Positions 19,297-27,897 of a DNA stretch of 64,000 nt are shown here, piece after piece (within the stretch, counting starts at the first letter, position 1; each line of letters starts with the position of its first letter). The position numbers and the translations under genes were made by a program. The stretch is from Sphingobium baderi. GTDB taxonomy: Bacteria; Pseudomonadota; Alphaproteobacteria; Sphingomonadales; Sphingomonadaceae. The stretch lies in the NCBI RefSeq assembly GCF_001456115.1, contig NZ_CP013264.1, positions 2,250,501-2,314,500 on the forward strand, in the 5' to 3' direction. The notes beneath the pieces are model-generated. The model was not told where the DNA came from. It saw nothing but the letters and a program-made list of their open reading frames with translations, and ran no database searches.

Positions 19297-20211
19297 ATGA
19301 AAATCAACATCGCAATCCCCCATGCATTGGAAATTCCGGCGCTTACTCAGCCTTGGGAACTGACGCTCGATCACAAGGACGTTTTGCGGGCGATGAAGCT
19401 GGCGGACGATCTGGGGTTCCACAAGTGCATGCTCGGCGAACATTTCCTTATTCCCAGCGATCATCTGGAAGCGAGCGGCGCATTCTGGCACCATGGAACC
19501 GTGTTTCTCGCGGGGATTGCTGGCGCGACCGAGCGGCTTGGCCTAGCCTCCTCAATCAATATCCTGCCTCTTCAAAACGCGATCGTTCAGGCGAAGGCCT
19601 GGTCGACAATCGATTGGCTGAGCGGCGGTCGCGGCACCGCCGTCGTAGCCGTCGGGTGGTTGAAGGAGGAATTCGATCTGCTTGGGGTTCCTTTCCGGGA
19701 ACGCGGCGCAATATGCGACGAATATGTGCAGGCGATGATCGCCCTGTGGACGGAGGACAAGCCGGAATTCGAAGGCAAATATGTCTCGTTCAAGGATGTG
19801 GGATATGAACCGAAGCCACGGAATCTGCCCCTATGGTTCGGTGGCGATGCCGAGGCCCCGTTAAAGCGCATCGCCAAATGGGGTGACGGATGGAATCCTT
19901 TCCTGACGCCGCCGAGTCAATTTCCCGAGGCGCTCGATTTCATTCGTTCGCAGCCCGACTATCACGGCCGTCCGATCGAACTCTTCTTCCCGATCGAGGC
20001 GATGAAGTTGGGCGACGGCCATGTCGAGAACAAGGCCGCGGCTGAGACGATCGGTTCCTGGAACGTGCAGCAGACTATCGATCTTTGCGGTTGGCTAGGT
20101 GAACTGGGTGTTACGGAGACGATCATTCCGCTGCCGCCGCTCGACAGTTTCGATGCGTATCTCGATCGCATGCGCTGGGTTGCTCAGGAAATCATGCCAA
20201 AAATGGGCTGA
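19297..20211 (+). CDS. LLM class flavin-dependent oxidoreductase
   Basis: A 304-residue luciferase-like protein of the F420-type subfamily. It has an N-terminal strand, the segment LGLASSINILPLQNAIVQAKAWSTIDWLSGGR and the signature region VAVGWLKEEFDLLGVPFRERG. A C-terminal part carries PLWFGGDAEAPLKRIAKWGDGWNP. It is distinct from the LLM gene at 16368-17408. It likely uses reduced flavin for an oxygenation or a C=C/C-O redox step; the cofactor cannot be settled from sequence alone. A hairpin follows 40 bp after the stop. Confidence 0.85.
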   Translation: MKINIAIPHALEIPALTQPWELTLDHKDVLRAMKLADDLGFHKCMLGEHFLIPSDHLEASGAFWHHGTVFLAGIAGATERLGLASSINILPLQNAIVQAKAWSTIDWLSGGRGTAVVAVGWLKEEFDLLGVPFRERGAICDEYVQAMIALWTEDKPEFEGKYVSFKDVGYEPKPRNLPLWFGGDAEAPLKRIAKWGDGWNPFLTPPSQFPEALDFIRSQPDYHGRPIELFFPIEAMKLGDGHVENKAAAETIGSWNVQQTIDLCGWLGELGVTETIIPLPPLDSFDAYLDRMRWVAQEIMPKMG

Positions 20212-20251
20212 TCCTGCCCGAAAATCTAATGCAATCTACGGGCGTTTATTG

Positions 20252-20285
20252 GACTTGATCCGATTCAATCTCATCGGATCAAGTC
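20252..20285. terminator. Inverted repeat between convergent LLM and tetR genes
   Basis: GACTTGATCCGA and TCGGATCAAGTC form perfect 12-bp arms around a 10-base loop. It is positioned to end transcription from both converging genes. There is no long T run, so an operator role is not excluded. Confidence 0.6.
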
Positions 20286-20390
20286 TCGCCGAGGCTCCTG
20301 TGCATCCCGCATGCGCTGAAGCTTGCGGCGTTTGCGGATCAGCGCCTGCACGGGACTGAGTGATGATCCACAGGTCGCGTCCACCGGTTA

Positions 20391-21065
20391 TCAATCCTTG
20401 TTAGCTATTGCGGCCAGCAAGAAATCGGTGCTCATGGCGCACCAGGCGGCTACGTCCATATCATTGTCATCCCGCGTTCGGGAGACAAGTGAGACGAGAG
20501 GAAAATGCGTGAACCATGTGGTAACGAGGCTGAAAATAATCCAGAAAAGATGATCTGGATCAACATTGTCCCGGAAGGTGCCATTCGCGCGCCCACGTTC
20601 GACGATCTCGCCCAGAACCTCGTCGATCAGCTTTCGCATCACCATGGCAAGGGGGCTTCCTTTCCCCACATGCGCGAAACCATGTTGGGCTTCGTCGATC
20701 GTCATCTTGGCGATCTGGGGGCGGTCCATATAATCGCGAAACAAGTTCTGCATGAATTTCGCAAGCGCCGTTTCGGGTGGAAATGCGTTATATTCCGTGC
20801 ATCCGATAAATTTTGTTGTGCCTTCGGCAGCCTCCTTAAGAATAAGGCTATAGAGCTCTGCCTTACTCCCGAAGTAATAATAGAGCAGCTGCTTTGAAAC
20901 CTTCGCGCGCCGGCAAATCGAATCGACCGTCGCGCTATCGAACCCGGAACTGGCGAACTCTTCCTTCGCTGCGTCCAGAATATCAACGATGGTGGTGGCG
21001 TTGGATGACCGCCGTCCGCGCGTCATAGCCGTCGCAGCATCGTGGTGATCGCTGCTCAATGGCAT
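20391..21065 (-). CDS. TetR/AcrR family transcriptional regulator
   Basis: A 224-residue regulator. The N-terminal HTH spans about residues 26-75 (ILDAAKEEFASSGFDSATVDSICRRAKVSKQLLYYYFGSKAELY), and the C-terminal helical domain is of the TetR_C type. The start at 21065 is supported by AAAAGGAGGGG at good spacing. It is divergent from the second P450 gene across about 210 bp, so it is the natural candidate regulator of that P450 and the genes behind it. I did not find a clear palindrome in the shared region. Confidence 0.9.
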   Translation of the reverse strand: MPLSSDHHDAATAMTRGRRSSNATTIVDILDAAKEEFASSGFDSATVDSICRRAKVSKQLLYYYFGSKAELYSLILKEAAEGTTKFIGCTEYNAFPPETALAKFMQNLFRDYMDRPQIAKMTIDEAQHGFAHVGKGSPLAMVMRKLIDEVLGEIVERGRANGTFRDNVDPDHLFWIIFSLVTTWFTHFPLVSLVSRTRDDNDMDVAAWCAMSTDFLLAAIANKD

Positions 21066-21275
21066 GGCTCAACCCCTCCTTTTCACCGGCAATCGCTCCG
21101 CCTGACCAAGCGTTGAATTATTGCTTTTTACGCTAGCGGCTGCGCGCCCTAAACACAACTTGTCAGCCGCTGGTGATGACGAGTGCGGGGCGAAGCTTGG
21201 GTGCGGAGGCGACTGCACAAAATACCGCTGGGCTATGTTTTGGTCAAATCCGACATTGAAAATTCGAGGGAATTT

Positions 21276-22523
21276 ATGTCCGTTGCAAATCTGCTTGCCA
21301 AACCCGAACTCCCGGAACTTGACGCGGATCGCTTTATCGACATCGACCTGTTCGGTCAGGATATGAAGGCCAATGCTCCGGCATATTTTTCGGAGTGGGC
21401 GACGAAGCCTCCGTTTTACGCGACGGTTCAGGGCCATGCCCATGTCGTCATCTGCCGACACGAACAGGTGCAATGGGCGCTGCGGACGCATGAGATTATC
21501 AGTGCTGTCCCGCATCAGGGTTGGGGCACGGATCTTTTCGACTATTTCAATGGATTGCCGCTGGTCGTCGACTTCGATCCGCCGGAGCATTCGCGGATGC
21601 GCCGCCTGATGCAGCCGGGCTTTGCCCCAAATCGCATTTCCAGGCTGAAACCGCTGATCGACTCTATGATTGACGATCTTGCGAAAGTCATGGCGGAAAA
21701 GAATGGCTTCAACATGGTGACCGATTTCGCCGGTCCGCTCATGTATCAGATACTGCTGGGCGGCGTGTTCGAGTTCGAGCCGGACGTCTGGCCACTTTTC
21801 ATCAATCTTTCCAATGCTCTGGAACTGGTGGCGACGGTCCCGCCCGGCGCGCCCAAGCCACCGGAATATATGGCGGCGTTCGACGCTGTTTACGAATTTT
21901 GCGGCAAGCTGATCGAAGATCGCCGTATCAACCCCAAGGACGATCTTGTCGGTTCGGTAATCGCCGCCCATGACGAGAAGGGGGCGATTTCGATCGAGGA
22001 GCTGTTTTCGACCCTGGTTCAGCTTTTCACGGCTGGCCTGGGGACCGTGCCGGCGACATCGTCGAACGCGGTGCTGCGGCTGTTACGGCATCCAGACCAA
22101 CTCGCATTGCTACGGAAAGACCCGTCGCTCCTGAACATGGCTCTGGAAGAGTGCATGCGCGTCGATTGCCTGGGCAACTTCCGCCATCGCTTCGTGGTCA
22201 AGGAGCATGTGATCGACGGTACGCCCGTCTATCCCGGCATGGTCGCCCATCTGGCGCTTGGCGCCGCGAACTACGACCCTGACAAATATCCGGACCCCAC
22301 TCGTTTCGACATCACGCGCGAGCCGCGCGACATTCTCACTTTCGGTTTTGGTCCACATCTTTGCCCCGGCAACAACCTGGCGCGGATGGTCACGCGGGCC
22401 ATCGTGAGCCGCCTGATCTTCGGCTTCCCGGATCTGCGGTTCACCAATCCCGATGAAGTGATCGTCTATGGCGGGATGCCTACCGAGCGTTTCCCGATCA
22501 ATGTCAATCTGAGCGTGAACTGA
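21276..22523 (+). CDS. Cytochrome P450 with altered I-helix
   Basis: A 415-residue soluble P450. The heme motif FGFGPHLCPG and the ExxR motif (EECMR) are intact. In the I-helix the usual acid before threonine is missing: the segment reads AGLGTVPAT, with Gly256 where Asp or Glu is expected and Thr257 kept. The start at 21276 follows CGAGGGA; a longer frame to 21183 has no conserved sequence. It is divergent from a tetR gene. The missing acid may mean altered proton delivery or peroxide use, which is inference. Confidence 0.9.
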   Translation: MSVANLLAKPELPELDADRFIDIDLFGQDMKANAPAYFSEWATKPPFYATVQGHAHVVICRHEQVQWALRTHEIISAVPHQGWGTDLFDYFNGLPLVVDFDPPEHSRMRRLMQPGFAPNRISRLKPLIDSMIDDLAKVMAEKNGFNMVTDFAGPLMYQILLGGVFEFEPDVWPLFINLSNALELVATVPPGAPKPPEYMAAFDAVYEFCGKLIEDRRINPKDDLVGSVIAAHDEKGAISIEELFSTLVQLFTAGLGTVPATSSNAVLRLLRHPDQLALLRKDPSLLNMALEECMRVDCLGNFRHRFVVKEHVIDGTPVYPGMVAHLALGAANYDPDKYPDPTRFDITREPRDILTFGFGPHLCPGNNLARMVTRAIVSRLIFGFPDLRFTNPDEVIVYGGMPTERFPINVNLSVN

Positions 22524-22557
22524 TCGGCCGAAGCCGCAAAGTAAGGAGAGGAGATAG

Positions 22558-22662
22558 ATGGTGTTCGGAGATTTGACCGGTCAGGTTTTCAGCGCCGACG
22601 GCGGCATCGTGCGCCATCTTCCATTTTACGCGGATGCCATGGCGCAGATGAGCGGCAGTTGA
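22558..22662 (+). pseudogene. C-terminal SDR remnant with its own ribosome binding site
   Basis: A 34-residue frame whose middle (TGQVFSADGGIVRHLPFYAD) matches the tail of the cluster SDRs (TGQILSVDGGIVHHTPYVAD in the gene at 15477-16298). All of the Rossmann core and the catalytic residues are missing. It starts at an ATG preceded by AAGGAGAGGAG, so it may still be translated as a mini-protein. It looks like a gene reduced by deletion between the P450 and the DUF1330 gene. Confidence 0.7.
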
Positions 22663-22681
22663 AACGGAAGAGAGAACGGAC

Positions 22682-22972
22682 ATGGCATCTTATGTGATGA
22701 GCGTCATGCAGAAGCATGATCTGGAAAAATATGCCGAATATTCGGCGCAGGGCTTTGTCTCGCTCAATGGTATCGAATGTGAAGTCATTGTCGGTGAGGG
22801 GATCGAACTGTTGGAGGGCGCCCCGCCTGGCAGTAGTGTCGTGATCATAAGGTTCCCGGACAATGACGCGGCCATGCGCTGGTATCGGTCGGAGGCCTAT
22901 CAAAAGGCTATCCCGATGCGCCATGCCGCAGCGGACACCGCTTTCGTCTTGCATTTTACCGACAATAAATAA
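22682..22972 (+). CDS. DUF1330 domain-containing protein
   Basis: A 96-residue protein matching the small ferredoxin-like alpha/beta DUF1330 family. It has the N-terminal strand MASYVMSVMQKHDLEKYAEYS, then VIIRFPDNDAAMRWYRSEAYQKAIPMR. Members occur in catabolic clusters, but no reaction is established. It is in the same direction as the P450 and the FadH-like gene, 41 bp before the latter. Confidence 0.8.
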   Translation: MASYVMSVMQKHDLEKYAEYSAQGFVSLNGIECEVIVGEGIELLEGAPPGSSVVIIRFPDNDAAMRWYRSEAYQKAIPMRHAAADTAFVLHFTDNK

Positions 22973-23013
22973 TCTGAACCAGCGACAGTCTGGCAAATAG
23001 TAGAGGGTAAATA

Positions 23014-24981
23014 ATGAGCAAATATGCGATCATGTTCAGCCCGATCAAGATCGGACGGATGGAGATCAGGAACCGGGTTTTCATGTCCCCGCACGGCATG
23101 GTCGGTCTGGGCATAGGAACGGATCGCCAGGTTGGTTATTTTGAGGCGCGCGCGAAAGGCGGAGCGGGGCTGATGGTGATCGCCAGTTGCCAGGTTGTTC
23201 CGGCGCCGCTTGTCCCGCCGGGCTGGTTCATAGAAGCCTATAATCCCGATCATATCCCGGCGATCCGACGGATCGTCGAGGCGGCGCACAAACATGGCGC
23301 GAAGATCGCCGTCCAGGGCGTCTGGATGATGGCCGATCCGGCCAAGGCGCAGGCATCGGCGATCGCGCCGCACACCGTGCTTGCCGATACACAGCCTCGC
23401 TCGATGACCATCGACGAGATTCAGGAATTGATCGAAGCCCATGCCGTGGCAGCGGCCCATGCCGAACAGGCCGGAGCCGACGGGTTTGAATTCCCCATCA
23501 ACGCTGGCGGTGGCCTGCAAAGCTTCACATCCGAATTCTACAACCAGCGCAGCGACCGCTATGGCGGCAGCCTGGAAAACCGCATGCGTATCGTGACTGA
23601 GATCATCGCCGCGATCCGCGAACGCGTGCGGCCCGATTTCGCCATCGGCGTGGCGGTCAACGCCGATGAATCGACACTGGGCGCGAGCGGTATCGACGAT
23701 GGGATCGCCCAGTGCCGCATCCTGGAAGAAACCGGCATGGTCGACTGGCTGCGGATCACGGCGCGCGGGCAGAAGCCGCAGATGACGCAATATCACTATC
23801 CTTCCTCCTATATGGCGAATGAGGGCACGCATCTGGACGCCGCCGAAGCGGTCAAGAAAGCGGTCAGCCTCCCCGTGGTCAGTGGCGGACGCATCCTGAC
23901 TCCCGCCTTTGCGGATCAGGCGATTGCCGATGGGCGTTGCGACATGGTGTTTGTCGCCCGTTCCGTGATTGCCGATCCCGAATGGCCCAACAAATGCCGG
24001 GACGACCAGACCAGCGAGATTCGCGCCTGCATAGGCGATCTTGAAGGCTGCTTCCTGCGCTCTTGCTATGGCCAGCCGGTTGGCTGCACGGTGAATCCCG
24101 ATATCGGTTTCGAACATGAAGGGCCGCTGACGCCGGCCGGAAATAAGAAGCATGTGCTTGTGGTTGGCGCCGGTCCTGCTGGCATGCAGGCGGCACTGGT
24201 CGCGGCGAAACGTGGTCATAAGGTCACGGTTCTGGAAAAGTCCGACAGGATTGGGGGCCATGTCACCTTGCAGGCCATGCTTCCCGGCCTGGAAGATCGG
24301 GCGGACCTCATTCGCTGGCTAAAGCTTCAACTCGATAAGGAGGGCGTGGAAATCCAAACGGGGAGCGAAGCCACGCCTGAATCCATCAAGGCGCTTTCGC
24401 TCGATGCCGTGATCATTGCCACGGGCGCGCGCTATTCCAAGACCGGGGCAAGCAAGAGCCAATTGACCGGCGTGCCCGGCGCGAACCTGTCCCATGTCCT
24501 GACGCCGGAGGAGCTTCTTCTGGAAAAGGCGCGGACCGGCAATCGCATAGTCGTGTATGACAACACCTCATACGAAGTCGGCCCCGGCATTGCCGAGCAT
24601 CTGGCGGACCAGGGCAAGGAGGTCTTTCTTCTTACGATGGACTCCGCGATGGCCATGTCGGTCACGGAACTCGGTCTGAACAAGGTCGTCGCGCGCAGGG
24701 TCATTCCCAAGGTGACGTTCATGCCATCGGCCGAAATCACCGGTATTGACGAGCATGACGTCCATGTGCGTGGCTTCCTGTCCGGCGAGAAGTCGGTTCT
24801 GGAAGGGATCGACAACATTGTCCTCGTCACTTCCAAGCCTCCGCAGGAAGATCTCTATCATGCTCTGATCGCCGATATGCCCGACATTCGCATCATCGGT
24901 GACGCCCGCGAAGCGCGCTGGAGCGTTTTCGCGACCGATGAGGCGATAAAGGATGGGCGAATGGCCGGGCTGGCGGTGTGA
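23014..24981 (+). CDS. FadH-like FMN/FAD oxidoreductase with modified Fe-S cysteine motif
   Basis: A 655-residue protein with an OYE-type FMN barrel (about residues 1-335, NQRSDRYGGSLENR) joined to an FAD/NAD(P)H domain (VLVVGAGPAGMQAA). It is homologous to the gene at 5471-7447. The [4Fe-4S] ligand set is changed: C339 is followed by Asp342 where the second Cys is expected, then C346 and C358. An extra C351 lies in between. The cluster could be Asp-ligated, use C351, or be unstable. The ATG at 23014 follows AGAGGG. It likely reduces an enone or dienoyl substrate. Confidence 0.85.
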   Translation: MSKYAIMFSPIKIGRMEIRNRVFMSPHGMVGLGIGTDRQVGYFEARAKGGAGLMVIASCQVVPAPLVPPGWFIEAYNPDHIPAIRRIVEAAHKHGAKIAVQGVWMMADPAKAQASAIAPHTVLADTQPRSMTIDEIQELIEAHAVAAAHAEQAGADGFEFPINAGGGLQSFTSEFYNQRSDRYGGSLENRMRIVTEIIAAIRERVRPDFAIGVAVNADESTLGASGIDDGIAQCRILEETGMVDWLRITARGQKPQMTQYHYPSSYMANEGTHLDAAEAVKKAVSLPVVSGGRILTPAFADQAIADGRCDMVFVARSVIADPEWPNKCRDDQTSEIRACIGDLEGCFLRSCYGQPVGCTVNPDIGFEHEGPLTPAGNKKHVLVVGAGPAGMQAALVAAKRGHKVTVLEKSDRIGGHVTLQAMLPGLEDRADLIRWLKLQLDKEGVEIQTGSEATPESIKALSLDAVIIATGARYSKTGASKSQLTGVPGANLSHVLTPEELLLEKARTGNRIVVYDNTSYEVGPGIAEHLADQGKEVFLLTMDSAMAMSVTELGLNKVVARRVIPKVTFMPSAEITGIDEHDVHVRGFLSGEKSVLEGIDNIVLVTSKPPQEDLYHALIADMPDIRIIGDAREARWSVFATDEAIKDGRMAGLAV

Positions 24982-25042
24982 GGAGGCCGGGAGGCCGTTC
25001 TTCACGCAGATGACCAATGCCTATCATAGGAGAAATAAACAA

Positions 25043-26197
25043 ATGTCAGTCCTGATCGACAATCGTGATGCCTGGGCCCCGGACGTGATAGATACGGCCG
25101 TGGTTCCTCGTCCCTATCCCAACCGCACCGGCCGACTGCCATGGAACAAGGATGACATGACCGCGGAGAGGCTCACTGGCCTTCTTCAAAACAAATATCC
25201 CGGGATCGTGGTGGAGGATCTGGTCGTCCACCAGTTCATTGACAGCCATACGAGCAAGCTTCGCATCGCCGTCAAGCTCAACGATGTCGGCGTGAAAGCC
25301 GGGATTCCGGAACGACTCTGCATCAAGTCGAACTATTCCGGCCTTCACGACAATGTCGACATCTGCGCGATCGAGGCCCGTTTCTACCATTTCATGGCGC
25401 ATCTCATGAAATGCCCCACGGTGACCTGCTATTATGCTGACTGGGATGATGATGGAAGCGGGCAGGGCCTCATCATTCTGGAGGATCTGGAAAAATATGG
25501 CGGACATTTCGGGCAGAGCACCGATCTGAACGGCGTGGCCGAAGTGGCGAAGTTGCTCGAAGGGCTTGCCGTTCTCCACGGCAGTCTCTGGGGCAGTCCG
25601 GTGCTCGATGAGCATGAATGGCTCCAGACGTCGATGGATACGCCGATCGACAATGATCAGATTCGGATCATGTGGCCGTATATCGAGGCCAATCTGGCCG
25701 ATCCCGAAGTCTGCAAGGTTATTCCGCAAAAGCTGATCGACGATCCCGACCGGCTGCAACGCGCTTTCGACAAGCTCGCCGAGTGGGAGCTTTCTCAGAC
25801 CACGCCCCGTTGCGTGAACCTTGGCGACTGTCATCAGGGGAACACCTATCGAAAGCCTGATGGCGAGCGTATCTGGCTGGACTGGCAACTCGTCCGCAAG
25901 GGACGGCCCTGGCGCGACCTCACCTACCTCATGATCGGTGCGCTTACCATTGAGGAGCGCCGCGCATCAGAGCGCCAGCTCCTTTCGCACTATCGTGAGG
26001 CCCTGGTGGCGACGGGCGCCCGCGACGTGCCGGATCTCGACAGCATCTTTGAGCAATATCGCCGCTGGGTGATCTACGGCATGCAGGCATGGATCGCGAA
26101 TATGGACTTTTGGGGGCAGGTCGGCCTCCCGATGAATGAACGGTTTTTCACCGCTGGCGAGGATCTCGGGACGTGGAAGCTCTTGCTGGGCGACTGA
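25043..26197 (+). CDS. Aminoglycoside-phosphotransferase-fold kinase
   Basis: A 384-residue protein with the APH/choline-kinase-like catalytic core. It has RLCIKSNYSG in the N-lobe, IILEDLEKYGG at the hinge, the Brenner-type loop NLGDCHQGN (catalytic Asp) and the metal-binding WLDWQLVRKGRPWRDL. The start at 25043 is behind AGGAGA; an earlier in-frame start has no conserved residues. Such proteins occur in steroid and terpenoid catabolic clusters and may phosphorylate a small hydroxylated substrate. That role is inference. It is 61 bp downstream of the FadH-like gene and probably in one operon with it. Confidence 0.82.
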   Translation: MSVLIDNRDAWAPDVIDTAVVPRPYPNRTGRLPWNKDDMTAERLTGLLQNKYPGIVVEDLVVHQFIDSHTSKLRIAVKLNDVGVKAGIPERLCIKSNYSGLHDNVDICAIEARFYHFMAHLMKCPTVTCYYADWDDDGSGQGLIILEDLEKYGGHFGQSTDLNGVAEVAKLLEGLAVLHGSLWGSPVLDEHEWLQTSMDTPIDNDQIRIMWPYIEANLADPEVCKVIPQKLIDDPDRLQRAFDKLAEWELSQTTPRCVNLGDCHQGNTYRKPDGERIWLDWQLVRKGRPWRDLTYLMIGALTIEERRASERQLLSHYREALVATGARDVPDLDSIFEQYRRWVIYGMQAWIANMDFWGQVGLPMNERFFTAGEDLGTWKLLLGD

Positions 26198-26247
26198 CAT
26201 CCGAACATTGCGAAAGCTGCCGGCTCGTCGATGCCGTCGTCGTGCCA

Positions 26248-26281
26248 GTCACCGGGAGCATAAGACCCCGCGCCCGGTGAC
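26248..26281. terminator. Hairpin between kinase and VOC genes
   Basis: GTCACCGGG and CCCGGTGAC make perfect 9-bp arms around 16 bases, 50 bp after the kinase stop. It has no T tract and may attenuate transcription into the VOC gene. Confidence 0.5.
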
Positions 26282-26347
26282 GAACTCCCAAAACCAGGGC
26301 TTTACTTGGGACGGATCGAACTGGATAGTCCCGTAAAGGAGAGAGTG

Positions 26348-27187
26348 ATGGTACCCAAATTCTGCCGTTTGGCATGGCGCGTCAACGATATGGAGAACTT
26401 CACCAGCCAAATGGGCGAACTGGTGGGCGCCCAATTCTTCACGCCCGGCTTCATTGCCGAATTATACCCCGATGCCGATTTCAAAGTGATGTTCGGGGAA
26501 CATGGGATCGAGCCTATCCAGCCGGGCGCAGAGGGACTCGCCTTCGGCGAAGATTCCGGTTCCTTGATTGAAATCGCCATCGACGTCGCCAATGCGGAAG
26601 ACGTGCGGGCGAAGCTGGAAGGAGCGGGCTACCAACCCACGGCGATCAGCTATCTGCCGGTTCCGGCAGTCAATGAATATCTGTTTGGCAGCGATTTCCA
26701 TGGTGTGCCGTTCCTCGCCTGCACGGAAGGGGTGAATGAGGAACAAATTCGCTCCGAACGACCATTCGATTTCCTTGCTGACGCCGCGCCCCCCAAGGTC
26801 GCTTGCGTGACGCTGGTCGTTAAAGATGCGGACGCGCTGGCCGCGGACCTCAAGAGCTTCCATGGCATGGACTTTATGGAGTCGGACCCGGCTGGTTTCG
26901 CGCGACGCGCACTCATCGGGCCACATCGTGTGAAGCTGATCGAAGGTCCTTCGGCGCTTCTCGACGGTGTGGAAGGCCCGTTGGTTTCGGCGGACATCAT
27001 CCTCTCCGATGTCGAGGCGGCCAGGGCCAGGTTCGAGGCAGCCGGATATGGCGTGAAGCACATCCGTCCGCTCGCCTCAGGCGGTAACGCCTATTATTTT
27101 GGCCCAACCGTGCAAGGTTTCCCTGTCACGCTCTATCCGGCGAGCGCGGACGCCGAAATATTAGGACTTGAGGTGAAGCCCAGCTGA
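26348..27187 (+). CDS. VOC (glyoxalase/bleomycin resistance/dioxygenase) superfamily protein
   Basis: A 279-residue protein with two vicinal-oxygen-chelate-like halves. The first (about residues 3-128) begins FCRLAWRVNDMENFTSQMGELVGAQF; the second begins near residue 150 (KVACVTLVVKDADALAADL). Each half resembles the paired beta-alpha-beta modules of the fold. The metal ligand set of extradiol dioxygenases is not clearly complete, so oxygenase activity is not claimed. ATG 26348 follows AAAGGAGAGAG. It is the last gene of the catabolic block before a terminator and tRNA. Confidence 0.7.
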   Translation: MVPKFCRLAWRVNDMENFTSQMGELVGAQFFTPGFIAELYPDADFKVMFGEHGIEPIQPGAEGLAFGEDSGSLIEIAIDVANAEDVRAKLEGAGYQPTAISYLPVPAVNEYLFGSDFHGVPFLACTEGVNEEQIRSERPFDFLADAAPPKVACVTLVVKDADALAADLKSFHGMDFMESDPAGFARRALIGPHRVKLIEGPSALLDGVEGPLVSADIILSDVEAARARFEAAGYGVKHIRPLASGGNAYYFGPTVQGFPVTLYPASADAEILGLEVKPS

Positions 27188-27209
27188 ATGACGGCAAGAT
27201 TCCAGTACT

Positions 27210-27227
27210 CCACCTTATACAAGGTGG
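27210..27227. terminator. Hairpin after VOC gene
   Basis: CCACCTT-ATAC-AAGGTGG is a perfect 7-bp stem 23 bp after the VOC stop, between the convergent VOC and tRNA-Gly genes. Confidence 0.5.
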
Positions 27228-27255
27228 CGTTTGAGCGACTTGGAAATGTCAGGGC

Positions 27256-27329
27256 TGGAGCGGGTGAAGGGAATCGAACCCTCGTCGTAAGCTTGGGAAG
27301 CTTCTGCTCTACCATTGAGCTACACCCGC
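27256..27329 (-). tRNA. tRNA-Gly (anticodon CCC)
   Basis: A 74-nt cloverleaf on the minus strand, including an encoded CCA. The acceptor is GCGGGTG paired with CACCCGC, then discriminator T and CCA. The D-arm is GTAGCTCAATGGTAGAGC. The anticodon stem-loop has loop TTCCCAA, giving CCC. The T-arm holds GGGTTCGATTCCC. Confidence 0.95.
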
Positions 27330-27363
27330 GTTGCCTTGCCCATGGCATGACCGGAAAGACGCG

Positions 27364-27897
27364 TCAACCGACCTGCCGTTTCGCCAGCTTGCGGGCCAGC
27401 GTGCGGCGGTGCATCCCCAGCCGCCTTGCCGCTTCGGAAATGTTGAAGTCGCTGTCTTTCAGCACTTCATGGATATGTTCCCATTCCAATGTCTTGATCG
27501 ACGTCGGGCGGGGGGCAAGGGGCGCGGCGGGATCGCCGCCCGATCGCGCGAAGGCAGCCTCTATGTCGTCGGTGTTGGAGGGTTTCGCCAGATAGTTTGT
27601 CGCCCCCAGCTTGATCGCCTCGACCGCCGTCGCGATGCTCGCAAAGCCGGTCAGCACGACGATGAGCATGGCCGGATCATGGGCGTGGAGCCTCTGCACG
27701 CAGGGCAGGCCCGACTGCGCGCCCAGCTTCAGGTCGACCACCGCATAACCCGGATCATGCTCCGCCAGCAGCGCGTCGAGCTTCTCATGGCTGTCCGCCA
27801 GCAACACTTCATAGCCGCGCCGCTCAAAGGATCGCTTGAGCGTGCGGGCAAAGGATTCGTCATCCTCCACGATCATGAGAAGGCGGTCGTCAGGCAC
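27364..27897 (-). CDS. regA: RegA/PrrA/ActR-type response regulator
   Basis: A 177-residue two-domain regulator. The N-terminal receiver has the acidic pocket IVEDD, phospho-acceptor Asp in YAVVDLKLG, Thr in VVLTG and Lys in LAKP. The C-terminal Fis-type HTH (HTH_8) reads DFNISEAARRLGMHRRTLARKLAKR. It has no sigma-54 domain, as in RegA/PrrA. The start is a GTG at 27897 behind GGAGA, and it overlaps the sensor kinase gene by 8 bp. With RegB it would control respiratory and redox genes, fitting its place behind the quinol oxidase operon. Confidence 0.9.
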   Translation of the reverse strand: MPDDRLLMIVEDDESFARTLKRSFERRGYEVLLADSHEKLDALLAEHDPGYAVVDLKLGAQSGLPCVQRLHAHDPAMLIVVLTGFASIATAVEAIKLGATNYLAKPSNTDDIEAAFARSGGDPAAPLAPRPTSIKTLEWEHIHEVLKDSDFNISEAARRLGMHRRTLARKLAKRQVG

